The notes under the pieces are model-generated. The model searched no databases, was not told the DNA's origin, and saw only the letters and a list, made by a program, of their open reading frames with translations. A DNA stretch of 64,000 nucleotides, taken from the NCBI RefSeq assembly GCF_035984545.1, contig NZ_JAXCHP010000001.1:2046001-2110000 (forward strand). The letters are read 5' to 3'. This stretch comes from Cryobacterium sp. GrIS_2_6 (GTDB lineage: Bacteria > Actinomycetota > Actinomycetes > Actinomycetales > Microbacteriaceae). The position numbers and the translations under genes were made by a program. How positions within the stretch are numbered: the stretch's first letter is position 1; every line of letters starts with the position of its first letter. Shown piece after piece: positions 1 through 7,975 of the stretch.

Positions 1-242
1 AGGTGCAGCACCACCGGCACGTCGATGCCCGCTGTCATCGATTCCCACATGCTGAAGAGCACGCGCGACCCGATCGACTTCACGGTCTTGACCGAGGTCT
101 GCACGATCACCGGCGACCGGGCCTCGACCGCCCCCGCGAGCACGGCCTCCATCGTGAGGTCGTTCACGATGTTGATCGCCGGCACGCCGAAGCGTTCCGC
201 GAACGCGCGGTCGACGACCGCTTTCAGCGTAGACACCGACAT
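1..242 (-). CDS. Class II (ketose-bisphosphate) aldolase, N-terminal part
   Basis: This is the 5' end of a gene read leftwards that runs off the left window edge, so only about 80 residues are visible. The protein begins MSVSTLKAVVDRAFAERFG, followed by 'PAINIVNDLTMEAVLAGA' and 'SPVIVQTS'. These match the first strands of class II fructose-1,6- or tagatose-bisphosphate aldolases, zinc enzymes of glycolysis or sugar catabolism. The catalytic Asp and zinc-binding His residues lie further on and cannot be seen. The ATG is chosen because a strong GAGGAGG Shine-Dalgarno sits 6 nt upstream. The substrate (fructose versus tagatose type) cannot be decided from this fragment. Confidence 0.8.
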   Translation of the reverse strand, partial: MSVSTLKAVVDRAFAERFGVPAINIVNDLTMEAVLAGAVEARSPVIVQTSVKTVKSIGSRVLFSMWESMTAGIDVPVVLH

Positions 243-403
243 TCCAGGCCTCCTCGCCGGAGTGGGGCCGGTGTCCGGGCCCGGGTGTCACCGGGTCGCC
301 GTCAGCCGGTTGCCGACATCGTAGGCTGCAACCCCGGCCCCGACAATGGGCTCTCCCCCGCTCTCAGGCGTCGCGGCGGGAGGAGGTGGATCCTGTCCCT
401 GGG

Positions 404-1647
404 TCAGCCGTCGCGCTGGACGCGGGCGGTGGCAGACCTGCCACCGGCACCGGGCTTTCCGGGGAAGAATCGGCGCGGCGGCGGGCTCAGGGCGACTGTG
501 GCGGGGTGGTCCCGGACGCGCACGATCGACCATGCGACGGCGACGAGCGGCACGGCGAGTACCGCGCCGGCGATGCCGCCGAGCACAGTGCCCGCGGTGA
601 GGGCGACGAGGATCACGAGGGGGTGCAGCTTGAGTGCGCCGGCCATCACGATCGGGTTCAGCAGGTCGCCTTCGAGCTGGTTGACCACCACGACGATGAG
701 AGCGACGATGAGAGCGACGATGAGAGCGACGATCGGCCCGTTGAAGACGAGGGCGACGAGCGCGGCGAGGATTCCGCCGATCGTCGCGCCGATCAAGGGG
801 ATGAACGCGGTGGGGAAGACGATCGCCGCGAGCGGCAGGGCGAGCGGCACCTGCAGGATGGCCAGGCTCGCGCCGATGACGACGCCGTCGAAGAGCGCGA
901 TGGTCGCGGTCCAGCGCACGTACTGTCCGAGGACCGCCGGTGCGGTCTTTCCGATGCGGCGCGCCCGCGAGGGCGGAGCCGCGCAACGGCGTCGGGAAGA
1001 AGGCCCAGATCGACGCGGCGTCCGTGAGGAAGAAGAACAGGATGACGACGACGAGGGCGGCTCCGGTGAGCACCTCGGCTGCGGCGGACACCCCCGCGAG
1101 CGCGCCGCTGCCGAACTCGGCACTCGTCACGAAGCCGATCACGGCGTTCCTGGCGGCCTCGAATTGGGTGGCATCGAGCGACAGCGGGCCGGTCGTCGGG
1201 TAGCCCTGCACCTGGTCGAGACCGTCGGAGGCCGGTGACGAGCTCGGACCACTGGTTACGCACGGCGAGGACGATCAGGGTCACGATGCCCCCGAGCACG
1301 ACGACCCCGCCGAGCAGGGTGAGCCAGGTCGCCAGCGTTCGCGGCACTCCACGGGCGCGCAGCCAGCGCACGAGCGGGCTGAGTGCCGCAGCAAGGATGA
1401 GTGCGACGAGCGTGGGGATCACGACGAACTTGAGCTGCACGAGGGCGAACACCACTCCGATTCCCAGCACGATCACGACGATCAGCTGGGCGCTGCGGAT
1501 GCTCAGCCACCCCAGCCGGTCGACGAACAGGGAACTCAGGGCACTGTCCCTGCTGCCGGAGCGCTCGGACCCGGCGGACTCAGCCGGAGTCTGCCGTGGT
1601 GTCTGCCGTGATGTCTGCTGAGGGGTTCGCTCGGGCTTCGCTCGCAT
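404..1647 (-). pseudogene. AI-2E family transporter (PerM-like), two frameshifts
   Basis: The coding signal of an eight-TM AI-2E/PerM-family membrane protein is spread over three reading frames. The N-terminal part (from the ATG at 1647, MRAKPERT, with TM stretches such as 'LIVVIVLGIGVVFALVQL') stays in frame to about 1230. A second frame carries 'LDATQFEAARNAVIGF' and the next TM to about 955. A third carries 'GKTAPAVLGQY' and the last TMs ('LALPLAAIVFPTAFIP') to 404. Each shift is explained by one extra base: a C near 1230 and a base in a GC-rich run near 955. Family members export small molecules or act as Na+/H+ antiporters. It lies 100 bp downstream of nasB in the same orientation. Either this is a true pseudogene or the assembly has two indels. 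Confidence 0.75.
698..733 (-). repeat. Three 12-bp tandem units in the AI-2E gene
   Basis: Three perfect copies of gagagcgacgat (plus strand) lie inside the AI-2E-like gene. On the coding strand they give a repeated Ile-Val-Ala-Leu block inside a predicted TM helix, extending it by multiples of four residues. They look like a slippage expansion. Confidence 0.85.
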
Positions 1648-1747
1648 GCGTCCCAGGGTGGGCAGGGCCAGGCCGCTCTCCCTGAACCTCACCACTTCGA
1701 CGGAGTTTTTGAGTTTCACACACGTGGGAGGCACATTTTCGAGGTGT

Positions 1748-3541
1748 TCAGCCTACAATCTCCGTCGAATTGGTCAGGGCGAAACGCTCGAGAACCTCGC
1801 CGATGCGGCCTCTGCAGCCGCCGCAGCCGGTTCCGGCCCGGGTGGCCGAGCCGATGCAGGCGACGTCGGTGTTGCCGGCCTCCGCTGAGGCGGTGATCGC
1901 GCCGACCGTGACACCGTTGCACCAGCAGACCGTCGTGTCGGGAGCGAAGGCGTCGCCGCCGCCCGTCGGGTCCACGTCGGGTCCGTCGTAGCGCAGCAGC
2001 AGCGAACGGTCGGCGGGCAGTTCGCTGCCGCGCTCGAAGAGCAGGGTGAGTTCGGCGCCGGTGCGCGGCATCCCCACGCAGATGAAGCCGGTGAGGATGC
2101 CGCCACGCGTGACCATCTTCACGTAGCGGCCGTGCTCGGGGTCGGCCCACTGCGACACGCCCAGGCGCGGCACCGCCGCGACCGGTGCCGCCGCGCAGCC
2201 CCTGCCATGAACGGGCTCGGCAGCCCCGTGGCCGTCGTCCGCGTGCGCAGGGTCGATGTCCCAGGGGTCCGCGCTCGTGTCGCCGGCGGCGACGACGTCG
2301 ATGCCCTCCGCCTTGAGCATGACGACGCCGTGCGCCTGCACCGCGAGCGCCGGCCCGAAATCGGCGGGAGCGACGGCGACGGCCTGGGCATCGTGCTCGA
2401 TCTCCGCGGCGAAGCGGGCGGCGAGCCAGTCGGCCTGGCGCCAGCCGGGTCCGATCAGGCCGGTGGGACCTCCGGCGGGTGCAGCCTGGGAGGCGCCGGG
2501 GGCCGGCCGGGGGGCGACGTGCGCACAGTCGCCGATCGCGAAGACGGTGGGGTCCGTCCAGCTCCGCAGGGACTCGTCGACGAGGATGCCCGTCGACACG
2601 CTGAGGCCGGCGAGGCCGGCGAGTTCGGTGCGGGCGCCGATGCCGCAGCTGAGCACGAGCAGGTCTCCGGGGATCTGCTTGCCGTCGGCGCAAATCAGCG
2701 CGTCGAAGCGGTCGTGGCCTTCGGCGTCGACGGTGAAGAGAATGCTCTCGGCCCGGGCGTGGCTGACCATGGTGACGCCGGCCCTGCGGGCGCTGCGGGC
2801 GAGCACCGTTCCGCCGCCGCGGTCGAGATTGCGGTTCAGCGGAATGTCGGCGTGGTAGACGACGCAGACGTCGCTCCCGGCCTGGGCCGCGGCGAGCGCG
2901 AACTCCATGCCGAGCACCCCGGCGCCGAGCACGACGATCCGGCCTCCCGAGCGGACGGTTTCGAGCACGGTCGCCGCGTCGTCGAGGTCGCGGAGCGCGG
3001 TGACGCCGCGGGGCAATGGGGCGTCGGCGGTGTCGAGCGCACCGGCATCCGTCGGCGGGCGCATCAGGGTGCGGCGCAGCCGGGTCACCCCGTCGAGGGT
3101 CGGGACGTTGGCACGGGCACCGGTCGCGAGCACGAGCCGGTCGTAGCCGAGGTCGGTGCCGTCGCCGAGGGTCACCGTGCGGCGCACCCGGTTGATCCGG
3201 GTGACGACCTCGCCGGTGCGGATGTCGACGCCCGCAGCCCTGGCCGCGTCGGTGTCCGTCACCTCGAGGGTGTCCCGGTCGGAGCGGCCGACGGCATAGT
3301 CCGCAATGAGCACCCGGTTGTATGCGTCCACCGACTCCGCTCCGACGACGGTCAGGGTGGCGAGGCCGGCCCGCACGACCGGGAGCAGCTCCTCGGCGAG
3401 GCGGGCCCCGACCGGGCCGTAGCCGACGAGGACGATCCGGCTCGGCGCCGGGGAAGCGGGAACGGCTGCGGGAACGGTTGCGGGAACAGCAGCGGGCGTG
3501 CTCCCGACGGGCGCTGCGGGGATCGGCTCAGGCATGGGCAT
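1748..3541 (-). CDS. nasB: FAD-dependent nitrate/nitrite reductase electron-transfer subunit (NasB-like)
   Basis: A 597-residue cytoplasmic flavoprotein that should pass electrons from NAD(P)H to the nitrate reductase encoded just upstream. After an Ala/Pro-rich N-terminal stretch comes an FAD motif 'IVLVGYGPVGARLAEELL', a second dinucleotide fold 'RIVVLGAGVLGMEFALA', and the 'VFAIGDCA' FAD-contact motif. The C-terminus holds a BFD-type [2Fe-2S] domain with the Cys pattern 'CWCNGVTV ... TGCGGC'. This order resembles Bacillus NasB and the N-terminal half of NirB. The start MPMPEP overlaps the end of nasC by 14 bp, implying translational coupling. An alternative ATG lies 6 bp later. A 12-bp near-repeat underlies the N-terminal Ala/Pro/Val tract. 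It is the last intact gene of the leftward nitrate arm. Confidence 0.85.
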   Translation of the reverse strand: MPMPEPIPAAPVGSTPAAVPATVPAAVPASPAPSRIVLVGYGPVGARLAEELLPVVRAGLATLTVVGAESVDAYNRVLIADYAVGRSDRDTLEVTDTDAARAAGVDIRTGEVVTRINRVRRTVTLGDGTDLGYDRLVLATGARANVPTLDGVTRLRRTLMRPPTDAGALDTADAPLPRGVTALRDLDDAATVLETVRSGGRIVVLGAGVLGMEFALAAAQAGSDVCVVYHADIPLNRNLDRGGGTVLARSARRAGVTMVSHARAESILFTVDAEGHDRFDALICADGKQIPGDLLVLSCGIGARTELAGLAGLSVSTGILVDESLRSWTDPTVFAIGDCAHVAPRPAPGASQAAPAGGPTGLIGPGWRQADWLAARFAAEIEHDAQAVAVAPADFGPALAVQAHGVVMLKAEGIDVVAAGDTSADPWDIDPAHADDGHGAAEPVHGRGCAAAPVAAVPRLGVSQWADPEHGRYVKMVTRGGILTGFICVGMPRTGAELTLLFERGSELPADRSLLLRYDGPDVDPTGGGDAFAPDTTVCWCNGVTVGAITASAEAGNTDVACIGSATRAGTGCGGCRGRIGEVLERFALTNSTEIVG

Positions 3542-5750
3542 CCGTTCGAATCGACGGGACGGAAAAGGGACCGGCAGGCCCGGACCCCGGTGTCCCCACG
3601 AGCGCGCGCACCCGCACGGTCGTGCGCTTGAATTCCGGCATGCCCGAGACGGGATCGGTGACCCCGAGGGTGAGCAGGTTCGCGCGCTGGGCACCGGGGA
3701 AGTGGAACGGCAGGAACACGGTGTCTGGACGGATGCCGCCGGTCACCTCGGCGACACAGGTCACGGTGCCCTGCGAGTTGCCGACCTCGACCTCGCCACC
3801 GTCGACGAGACCGAGTCGGGCCGCGGTCGCCGGGTGCACCTGGAGCCTGGCCTGAGGCTGGGCCTGTTGCAGCTCGGGCACCCGGCGGGTCTGGGCCCCT
3901 GATTGGTAGTGCTCGAGGAGCCGGCCGGTGATGAGCGTGACCGTTCCGTCGCGCTGGGCCGGCGCATCCGTCACCCTTGCCTGCACGGCGACGATGCGCG
4001 CGCGGCCGTCGGGGTGCGCAAAACGGTCGAGGAAGAGCCGAGGGGTTCCGGTCGACCCGACCGGGTACGGCCAGTATGCCGCCTCCCCTGTGTCGAGCAG
4101 CCCGTAGCTCAGGCCGGAGTAGTCGGCGAGGCCGCCCGCGCTCGCACGGCAGAGCTCGTCGAACACCTCGGCCGGGTCGGCGCTGAACGTGCCGGCGGAG
4201 CCGAGCCGGCGCGCCAGTTCCTGGAAGATCCAGAGTTCGCTCCGCACCCCGTCCGGCGCGCCGATCGCGGTACGGCGGCGGATGACCCTGCCCTCGAGCG
4301 AGGTCATCGTGCCGTCCTCCTCCGCCCACTGGGTGACCGGCAGCACGACGTCGGCGAAGCGCGCGGTCTCGGAGAAGAAGAAGTCGCAGACCACGAGGAA
4401 ATCGAGGGCCTCGAGGCCGGCGCGCACCCTGTTGGAGTCCGGGGCGGACACGACGACGTTCGAGCCGTGCACGAGCAGGCAGCGGACGCCGCCGGGCGCG
4501 CCGAGCGAGTCGAGCAGCTCGATCGCGGGCACGCCGGCCCCCGGCAGGCTCTCGGGCGGGACGCCCCAGACACCGGCAACGTGGGCGCGGGCGGCCGCGT
4601 CGGTGATCTTGCGGTAGCCGGGGAGCTGGTCGCACTTCTGGCCGTGCTCGCGACCGCCCTGGCCGTTGCCCTGCCCGGTCAGGGTTCCGTAGCCGGAATG
4701 GCGGGTGCCGACGAGGCCGAGCACGAGGGCGAGGTTGATCGCGGCGGTCGCGGTGTCCGTACCGTCGACGTGCTGCTCGACGCCGCGCCCGGTGAGGATG
4801 TAGGTGCCCGATCCGGCCGCGAGCCGGCGGGCGAGCTCGCGCAGCTGCGGCACCGGAACGCCGGTGAGCTGCTGCACCCGTTCGGGCCACCACCGGGAGA
4901 CGCTGCGGCGGAGGACCTCGAAGCCGACCGTGCGCCGTTCGATGTAGTCCGTGTCGATGAGGCGTTCGGCGATGACGATGTTGGTCAGGCCGAGCAGGAG
5001 CACGAGGTCGCTGCCGGGAGTCGGCTGGACGTGCATGCCACCGCCGTCCTCGGTGAGGCGCGCGGTCGCCGAGCGACGCGGGTCGACGACGATCAGGCCG
5101 CCGGCGCTGCGGGCGCCCTCGAGATGGCCGATGAACGGCGGCATCGTCTGGGCGACGTTGGAGCCGAGGATCAGGATGGTGTCGGCCGCGTCGAGGTCCT
5201 CGACCGGGAACGGCAGTCCCCGGTCGAGGCCGAACGCGCGGTTGCCCGCTGCCGCGGCCGAGGACATGCAGAACCGGCCGTTGTAGTCGATCCGGGACGA
5301 GCCGAGCGCGACCCGGGTGAACTTGCCCAGCTGGTAGGCCTTTTCGTTGGTCAGCCCGCCGCCGCCGAACACCCCGACCGAGTCGGCGCCGTGCCGCGCC
5401 CGGCTCCCGGCGAGCCGCTCGGCCACGAGGTCGAGCGCCTCCGCCCAGCTCGCCGGGGCGAAGCCGCCGTCCGGTTGCCGGAGCATCGGGGTCAGGATCC
5501 GCTCCGGGGACACGAGCAGTTCCGCGGCGGTCCAGCCCTTCTTGCACAGGCCGCCCCGGTTGGTGGGGAACGCCCGCCCGGCGACGGTCACGCGCTGCGG
5601 AGTCGCGGCATCCACGCCCGCACCGGCCGCGCCGGAGCGCATGCCGATCTCGGCATGCGTCGGTGTCAGGGTCATCGCGCACTGCAGCGCACAGTATGGG
5701 CAGTGCGTGTCGACGCCCGGGCTGGCGGCGGATGCGAGGGGTGCGGTCAC
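3528..5750 (-). CDS. nasC: Assimilatory nitrate reductase, catalytic molybdopterin subunit
   Basis: A 740-residue member of the molybdopterin oxidoreductase family that should reduce nitrate to nitrite in the cytoplasm. The N-terminal [4Fe-4S] ligands are Cys17, Cys20, Cys24 and Cys69 ('CPYCALQC' and 'GGLCKKG'). The molybdopterin-binding core follows ('GGGGLTNEKAY', 'DYNGRFCMSSA', 'LTGQGNGQGGREHGQ'), and a C-terminal guanine-dinucleotide-binding domain starts near residue 620 ('LLEHYQSGAQTRR'). There is no signal peptide, which fits an assimilatory rather than periplasmic enzyme. The GTG start has an AGGAG Shine-Dalgarno at good spacing. It lies between narK and nasB, and its end overlaps nasB. 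It has no C-terminal BFD domain; that domain is on NasB instead. Confidence 0.9.
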   Translation of the reverse strand: MTAPLASAASPGVDTHCPYCALQCAMTLTPTHAEIGMRSGAAGAGVDAATPQRVTVAGRAFPTNRGGLCKKGWTAAELLVSPERILTPMLRQPDGGFAPASWAEALDLVAERLAGSRARHGADSVGVFGGGGLTNEKAYQLGKFTRVALGSSRIDYNGRFCMSSAAAAGNRAFGLDRGLPFPVEDLDAADTILILGSNVAQTMPPFIGHLEGARSAGGLIVVDPRRSATARLTEDGGGMHVQPTPGSDLVLLLGLTNIVIAERLIDTDYIERRTVGFEVLRRSVSRWWPERVQQLTGVPVPQLRELARRLAAGSGTYILTGRGVEQHVDGTDTATAAINLALVLGLVGTRHSGYGTLTGQGNGQGGREHGQKCDQLPGYRKITDAAARAHVAGVWGVPPESLPGAGVPAIELLDSLGAPGGVRCLLVHGSNVVVSAPDSNRVRAGLEALDFLVVCDFFFSETARFADVVLPVTQWAEEDGTMTSLEGRVIRRRTAIGAPDGVRSELWIFQELARRLGSAGTFSADPAEVFDELCRASAGGLADYSGLSYGLLDTGEAAYWPYPVGSTGTPRLFLDRFAHPDGRARIVAVQARVTDAPAQRDGTVTLITGRLLEHYQSGAQTRRVPELQQAQPQARLQVHPATAARLGLVDGGEVEVGNSQGTVTCVAEVTGGIRPDTVFLPFHFPGAQRANLLTLGVTDPVSGMPEFKRTTVRVRALVGTPGSGPAGPFSVPSIRTDAHA

Positions 5751-5897
5751 AGGGTCTCCTGCTGCTGGTGGCGTCGGTGATGGCGCAGATGCGGCTGCGC
5801 GCTTCGGATACGGGACGAACGCGCCGGTTTGTGGTGGCCGCGCCTGCCGGTGCGGGCGCGGCCGCGGGAAACCGGCGCGGTCGCGAGCGGGCCCAGG

Positions 5898-7295
5898 CTA
5901 GATGCGCTGGCCGGCCACCGAGGAGCCCCGGCGGAGGTAGAAGAACGCGGTAACGGCCATCATCACGAGGTATGCGCCGATGAAACCGTAGATCGCGCCG
6001 GTGTAGCTGCCGGTCGCGATCTTCGAGTTGCCGAGGACCTGGGGAATGATGAATCCGCCGTATGCGCCGATCGCGGAGATGAGGCCGAGGGCTGCTGCGG
6101 TCTTCCGCTGGGTGCTCACGTCGCCCGAGTTGGTGTGAGCGTCGCTGACGCCGCTGCGGGCGGCGAAGACGCTCGGGATCATCCGGTAGGTCGAGCCGTT
6201 GCCGACTCCCGTCGCGACGAAGATGAGCAGGAAGCTCGCGAGGAACAGCCAGAAGTTGCCGAGGGAGAGCACCGCGATCACGAGCAGCGCGCCGAGGGCC
6301 ATCACGCCGAAGGCCGCGATCGTGACGCGGGCTCCGCCGAAGCGGTCGGCGAGCTTGCCGCCGGCCGGGCGGGCGAGCGAACCGACGAGGGCGCCGAGGA
6401 AGGCGAGCGAGATCGACGCGGCCATGATGTGGAAGGTCGAGTATGCCGGGAACTGGTCGGCGATGAGCTTCGGGAAGACGCTCGCGAAGCCGATGAAGGA
6501 GCCGAAGGTGCCGATGTAGAGCAGGGCGAGGATCCAGAGGTGCGGTTCGCGGAGTGCGGCGAGCGAACCGGCGAAGTCGGCCTTGGCGCTCGACAGGTTG
6601 TCCATTCGCTTCCAGGCACCCCACATCGCGACGAGGATGAACGGCACCCAGAACCAGCCGGCGAGCGAGAGGTTGAGCGTTCCGGCGGCACCGATGGTGA
6701 TCACGATCGGCACGACGAGCTGGGCGACGGCGGCACCGAGGTTGCCTCCCGCCGCGTTGAGTCCGAGGGCCCAGCCCTTCTGGCTCTGCGGGTAGAAGTA
6801 GGTGATGTTGGACATCGAGCTCGCGAAGTTGCCGCCGCCGAGGCCGGCGAGAGCAGCCACGAAGAGCATCACCGGGAACGGGGTGGCCGGGTTGCCGACG
6901 CAGATCCCGAGGGCGATCGACGGGATCAGGAGCAGGCCGGCGGAGATGATGGTCCAGTTGCGGCCGCCGAAGCGGGCCACCATGAACGTGTATGGGAAGC
7001 GGAGCGTCGCACCGACGAGGCTCGGCATCGAGATGAGCCAGAAGATCTGGCCGGTGTCGAAGGTGAAGCCGGCCTTGGGCAGCTGCACGACGACGATGCT
7101 CCAGAGCTGCCAGATCACGAAGCCGAGGAACTCGGCGAAGATCGACCACTTCAGGTTGCGGGAGGCGATGGCCTTGGCGCCGTTGTTCCACTGGGCGGTG
7201 TCTTCGGCGTTCCAGTTGTCGATCCATCGGCCGGGGCGGTGGACGAGGCTCTGGCCGGTGCGGAGACCGGTTGTGGGGGTATCGACTGCAGTCAT
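5898..7295 (-). CDS. narK: Nitrate/nitrite transporter, MFS (NarK/NasA type)
   Basis: A 465-residue major facilitator protein with about twelve hydrophobic segments, likely to import nitrate and possibly export nitrite. Nitrate-signature-like segments are visible: 'AALAGLGGGNFASSMSNITYFYP' region (GGGNF motif) and 'LGLNAAGGNLGAAVAQL' in the first half, and 'GVGNGSTYRMIP' in the second. The ATG at 7295 is preferred to an upstream in-frame ATG at 7352 because GAGGAG lies 6 nt before it and because it gives the usual N-terminus (MTAVDTPTTG). It lies between nirD and nasC in the same orientation, so uptake and reduction are probably co-transcribed. Confidence 0.9.
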   Translation of the reverse strand: MTAVDTPTTGLRTGQSLVHRPGRWIDNWNAEDTAQWNNGAKAIASRNLKWSIFAEFLGFVIWQLWSIVVVQLPKAGFTFDTGQIFWLISMPSLVGATLRFPYTFMVARFGGRNWTIISAGLLLIPSIALGICVGNPATPFPVMLFVAALAGLGGGNFASSMSNITYFYPQSQKGWALGLNAAGGNLGAAVAQLVVPIVITIGAAGTLNLSLAGWFWVPFILVAMWGAWKRMDNLSSAKADFAGSLAALREPHLWILALLYIGTFGSFIGFASVFPKLIADQFPAYSTFHIMAASISLAFLGALVGSLARPAGGKLADRFGGARVTIAAFGVMALGALLVIAVLSLGNFWLFLASFLLIFVATGVGNGSTYRMIPSVFAARSGVSDAHTNSGDVSTQRKTAAALGLISAIGAYGGFIIPQVLGNSKIATGSYTGAIYGFIGAYLVMMAVTAFFYLRRGSSVAGQRI

Positions 7296-7406
7296 GGTGT
7301 TCTCCTCGGGATCGGTGTGCGGGGGGAAGTCAACGGGGGCGATGTAGTGCATGGGAGGTCCTGAACGGGGGTAGCGGGCGGGTGCGACGAGAGCGGCCGG
7401 AACTGG

Positions 7407-7751
7407 TCACGCGGCTTCGGAGAGGCGCACGTGCACCTCTCCGTCCTCGACCCTGACCGGGTAGGTGCGCAGCGAGTACTCGGCGGTGGTGAAACATTCG
7501 CCGGTCTCGAGGTCGTAGACCTGCTTGTGCAGGGGCGAGGCGATGGTGAACCGGTCACCGCGCGAGCCGACTATGCCGCGGCTCATCACGAACGACCCGG
7601 TTGCGGGGTCACGGTTGTCGACGGCGTAGAGGCCGCCGTTCGGAAGCAGCAGGATGGCGAGCTGCTCGTCGCCGACAAGGGCGGCTTCGCCCCAGAGCGG
7701 CTCGAGTTCGTCGAGGGAACAGACGCGAATCCAGGTGCCGGGGTGTTTCAC
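7407..7751 (-). CDS. nirD: Nitrite reductase small subunit
   Basis: A 114-residue Rieske-fold protein of the NirD family, partner of the large NADH-nitrite reductase subunit NirB. Features include an N-terminal 'WIRVCSLDEL', a core 'AVDNRDPATGS' and the C-terminal 'SPLHKQVYDLETGECF'. The Cys/His pairs of true Rieske clusters are missing, as in E. coli NirD, so no cluster is expected. The start is a GTG behind a purine-rich AGCGGGA. Unusually for a NirBD pair, nirD is divergent from nirB and leads the leftward nitrate operon. The two subunits are therefore made from opposite transcripts that share one intergenic control region. Confidence 0.9.
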   Translation of the reverse strand: MKHPGTWIRVCSLDELEPLWGEAALVGDEQLAILLLPNGGLYAVDNRDPATGSFVMSRGIVGSRGDRFTIASPLHKQVYDLETGECFTTAEYSLRTYPVRVEDGEVHVRLSEAA

Positions 7752-7894
7752 GAGTGATCCCGCTTTCTGTGAGGTATGCCTGCCGGGTGGGCGATTCCCT
7801 CACGCTAAATCGGCCACGTTTCGCGGGTACGCGCCGGGCGCGTCGAATGCGTAAAGAAGTCCTCACCCTCCCCGGGGGGGCCGGTGAGGTCCCG

Positions 7895-7931
7895 GTCACA
7901 CCTTGTTACATGGGCGCAACCGAGGGGAAAC
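7895..7931. promoter_or_regulatory. Candidate GlnR box in the nirD-nirB divergent region
   Basis: GTTAC (7905-7909), six bases, GCAAC (7916-7920), six bases, GAAAC (7927-7931) reproduces the GlnR consensus of actinobacteria (GTnAC-n6-GAAAC in 11-bp steps). A further GTCAC lies at 7895-7899, one base off phase. A plausible -10 (TAGGCT, 7942-7947) follows, so the box overlaps the -35 region of nirB, as expected for an activator. GlnR itself is not encoded in this window. Confidence 0.5.
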
Positions 7932-7975
7932 GCGGCCCTTTTAGGCTGGCAGCACCACTTACGGAAGGCTCCGCC

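Noticed and set aside
3..1238. Long plus-strand ORFs over the aldolase and transporter region
   Set aside because: Arg/His-rich translations with no family sequence; they are antisense shadows of the minus-strand genes, as expected at this GC content.
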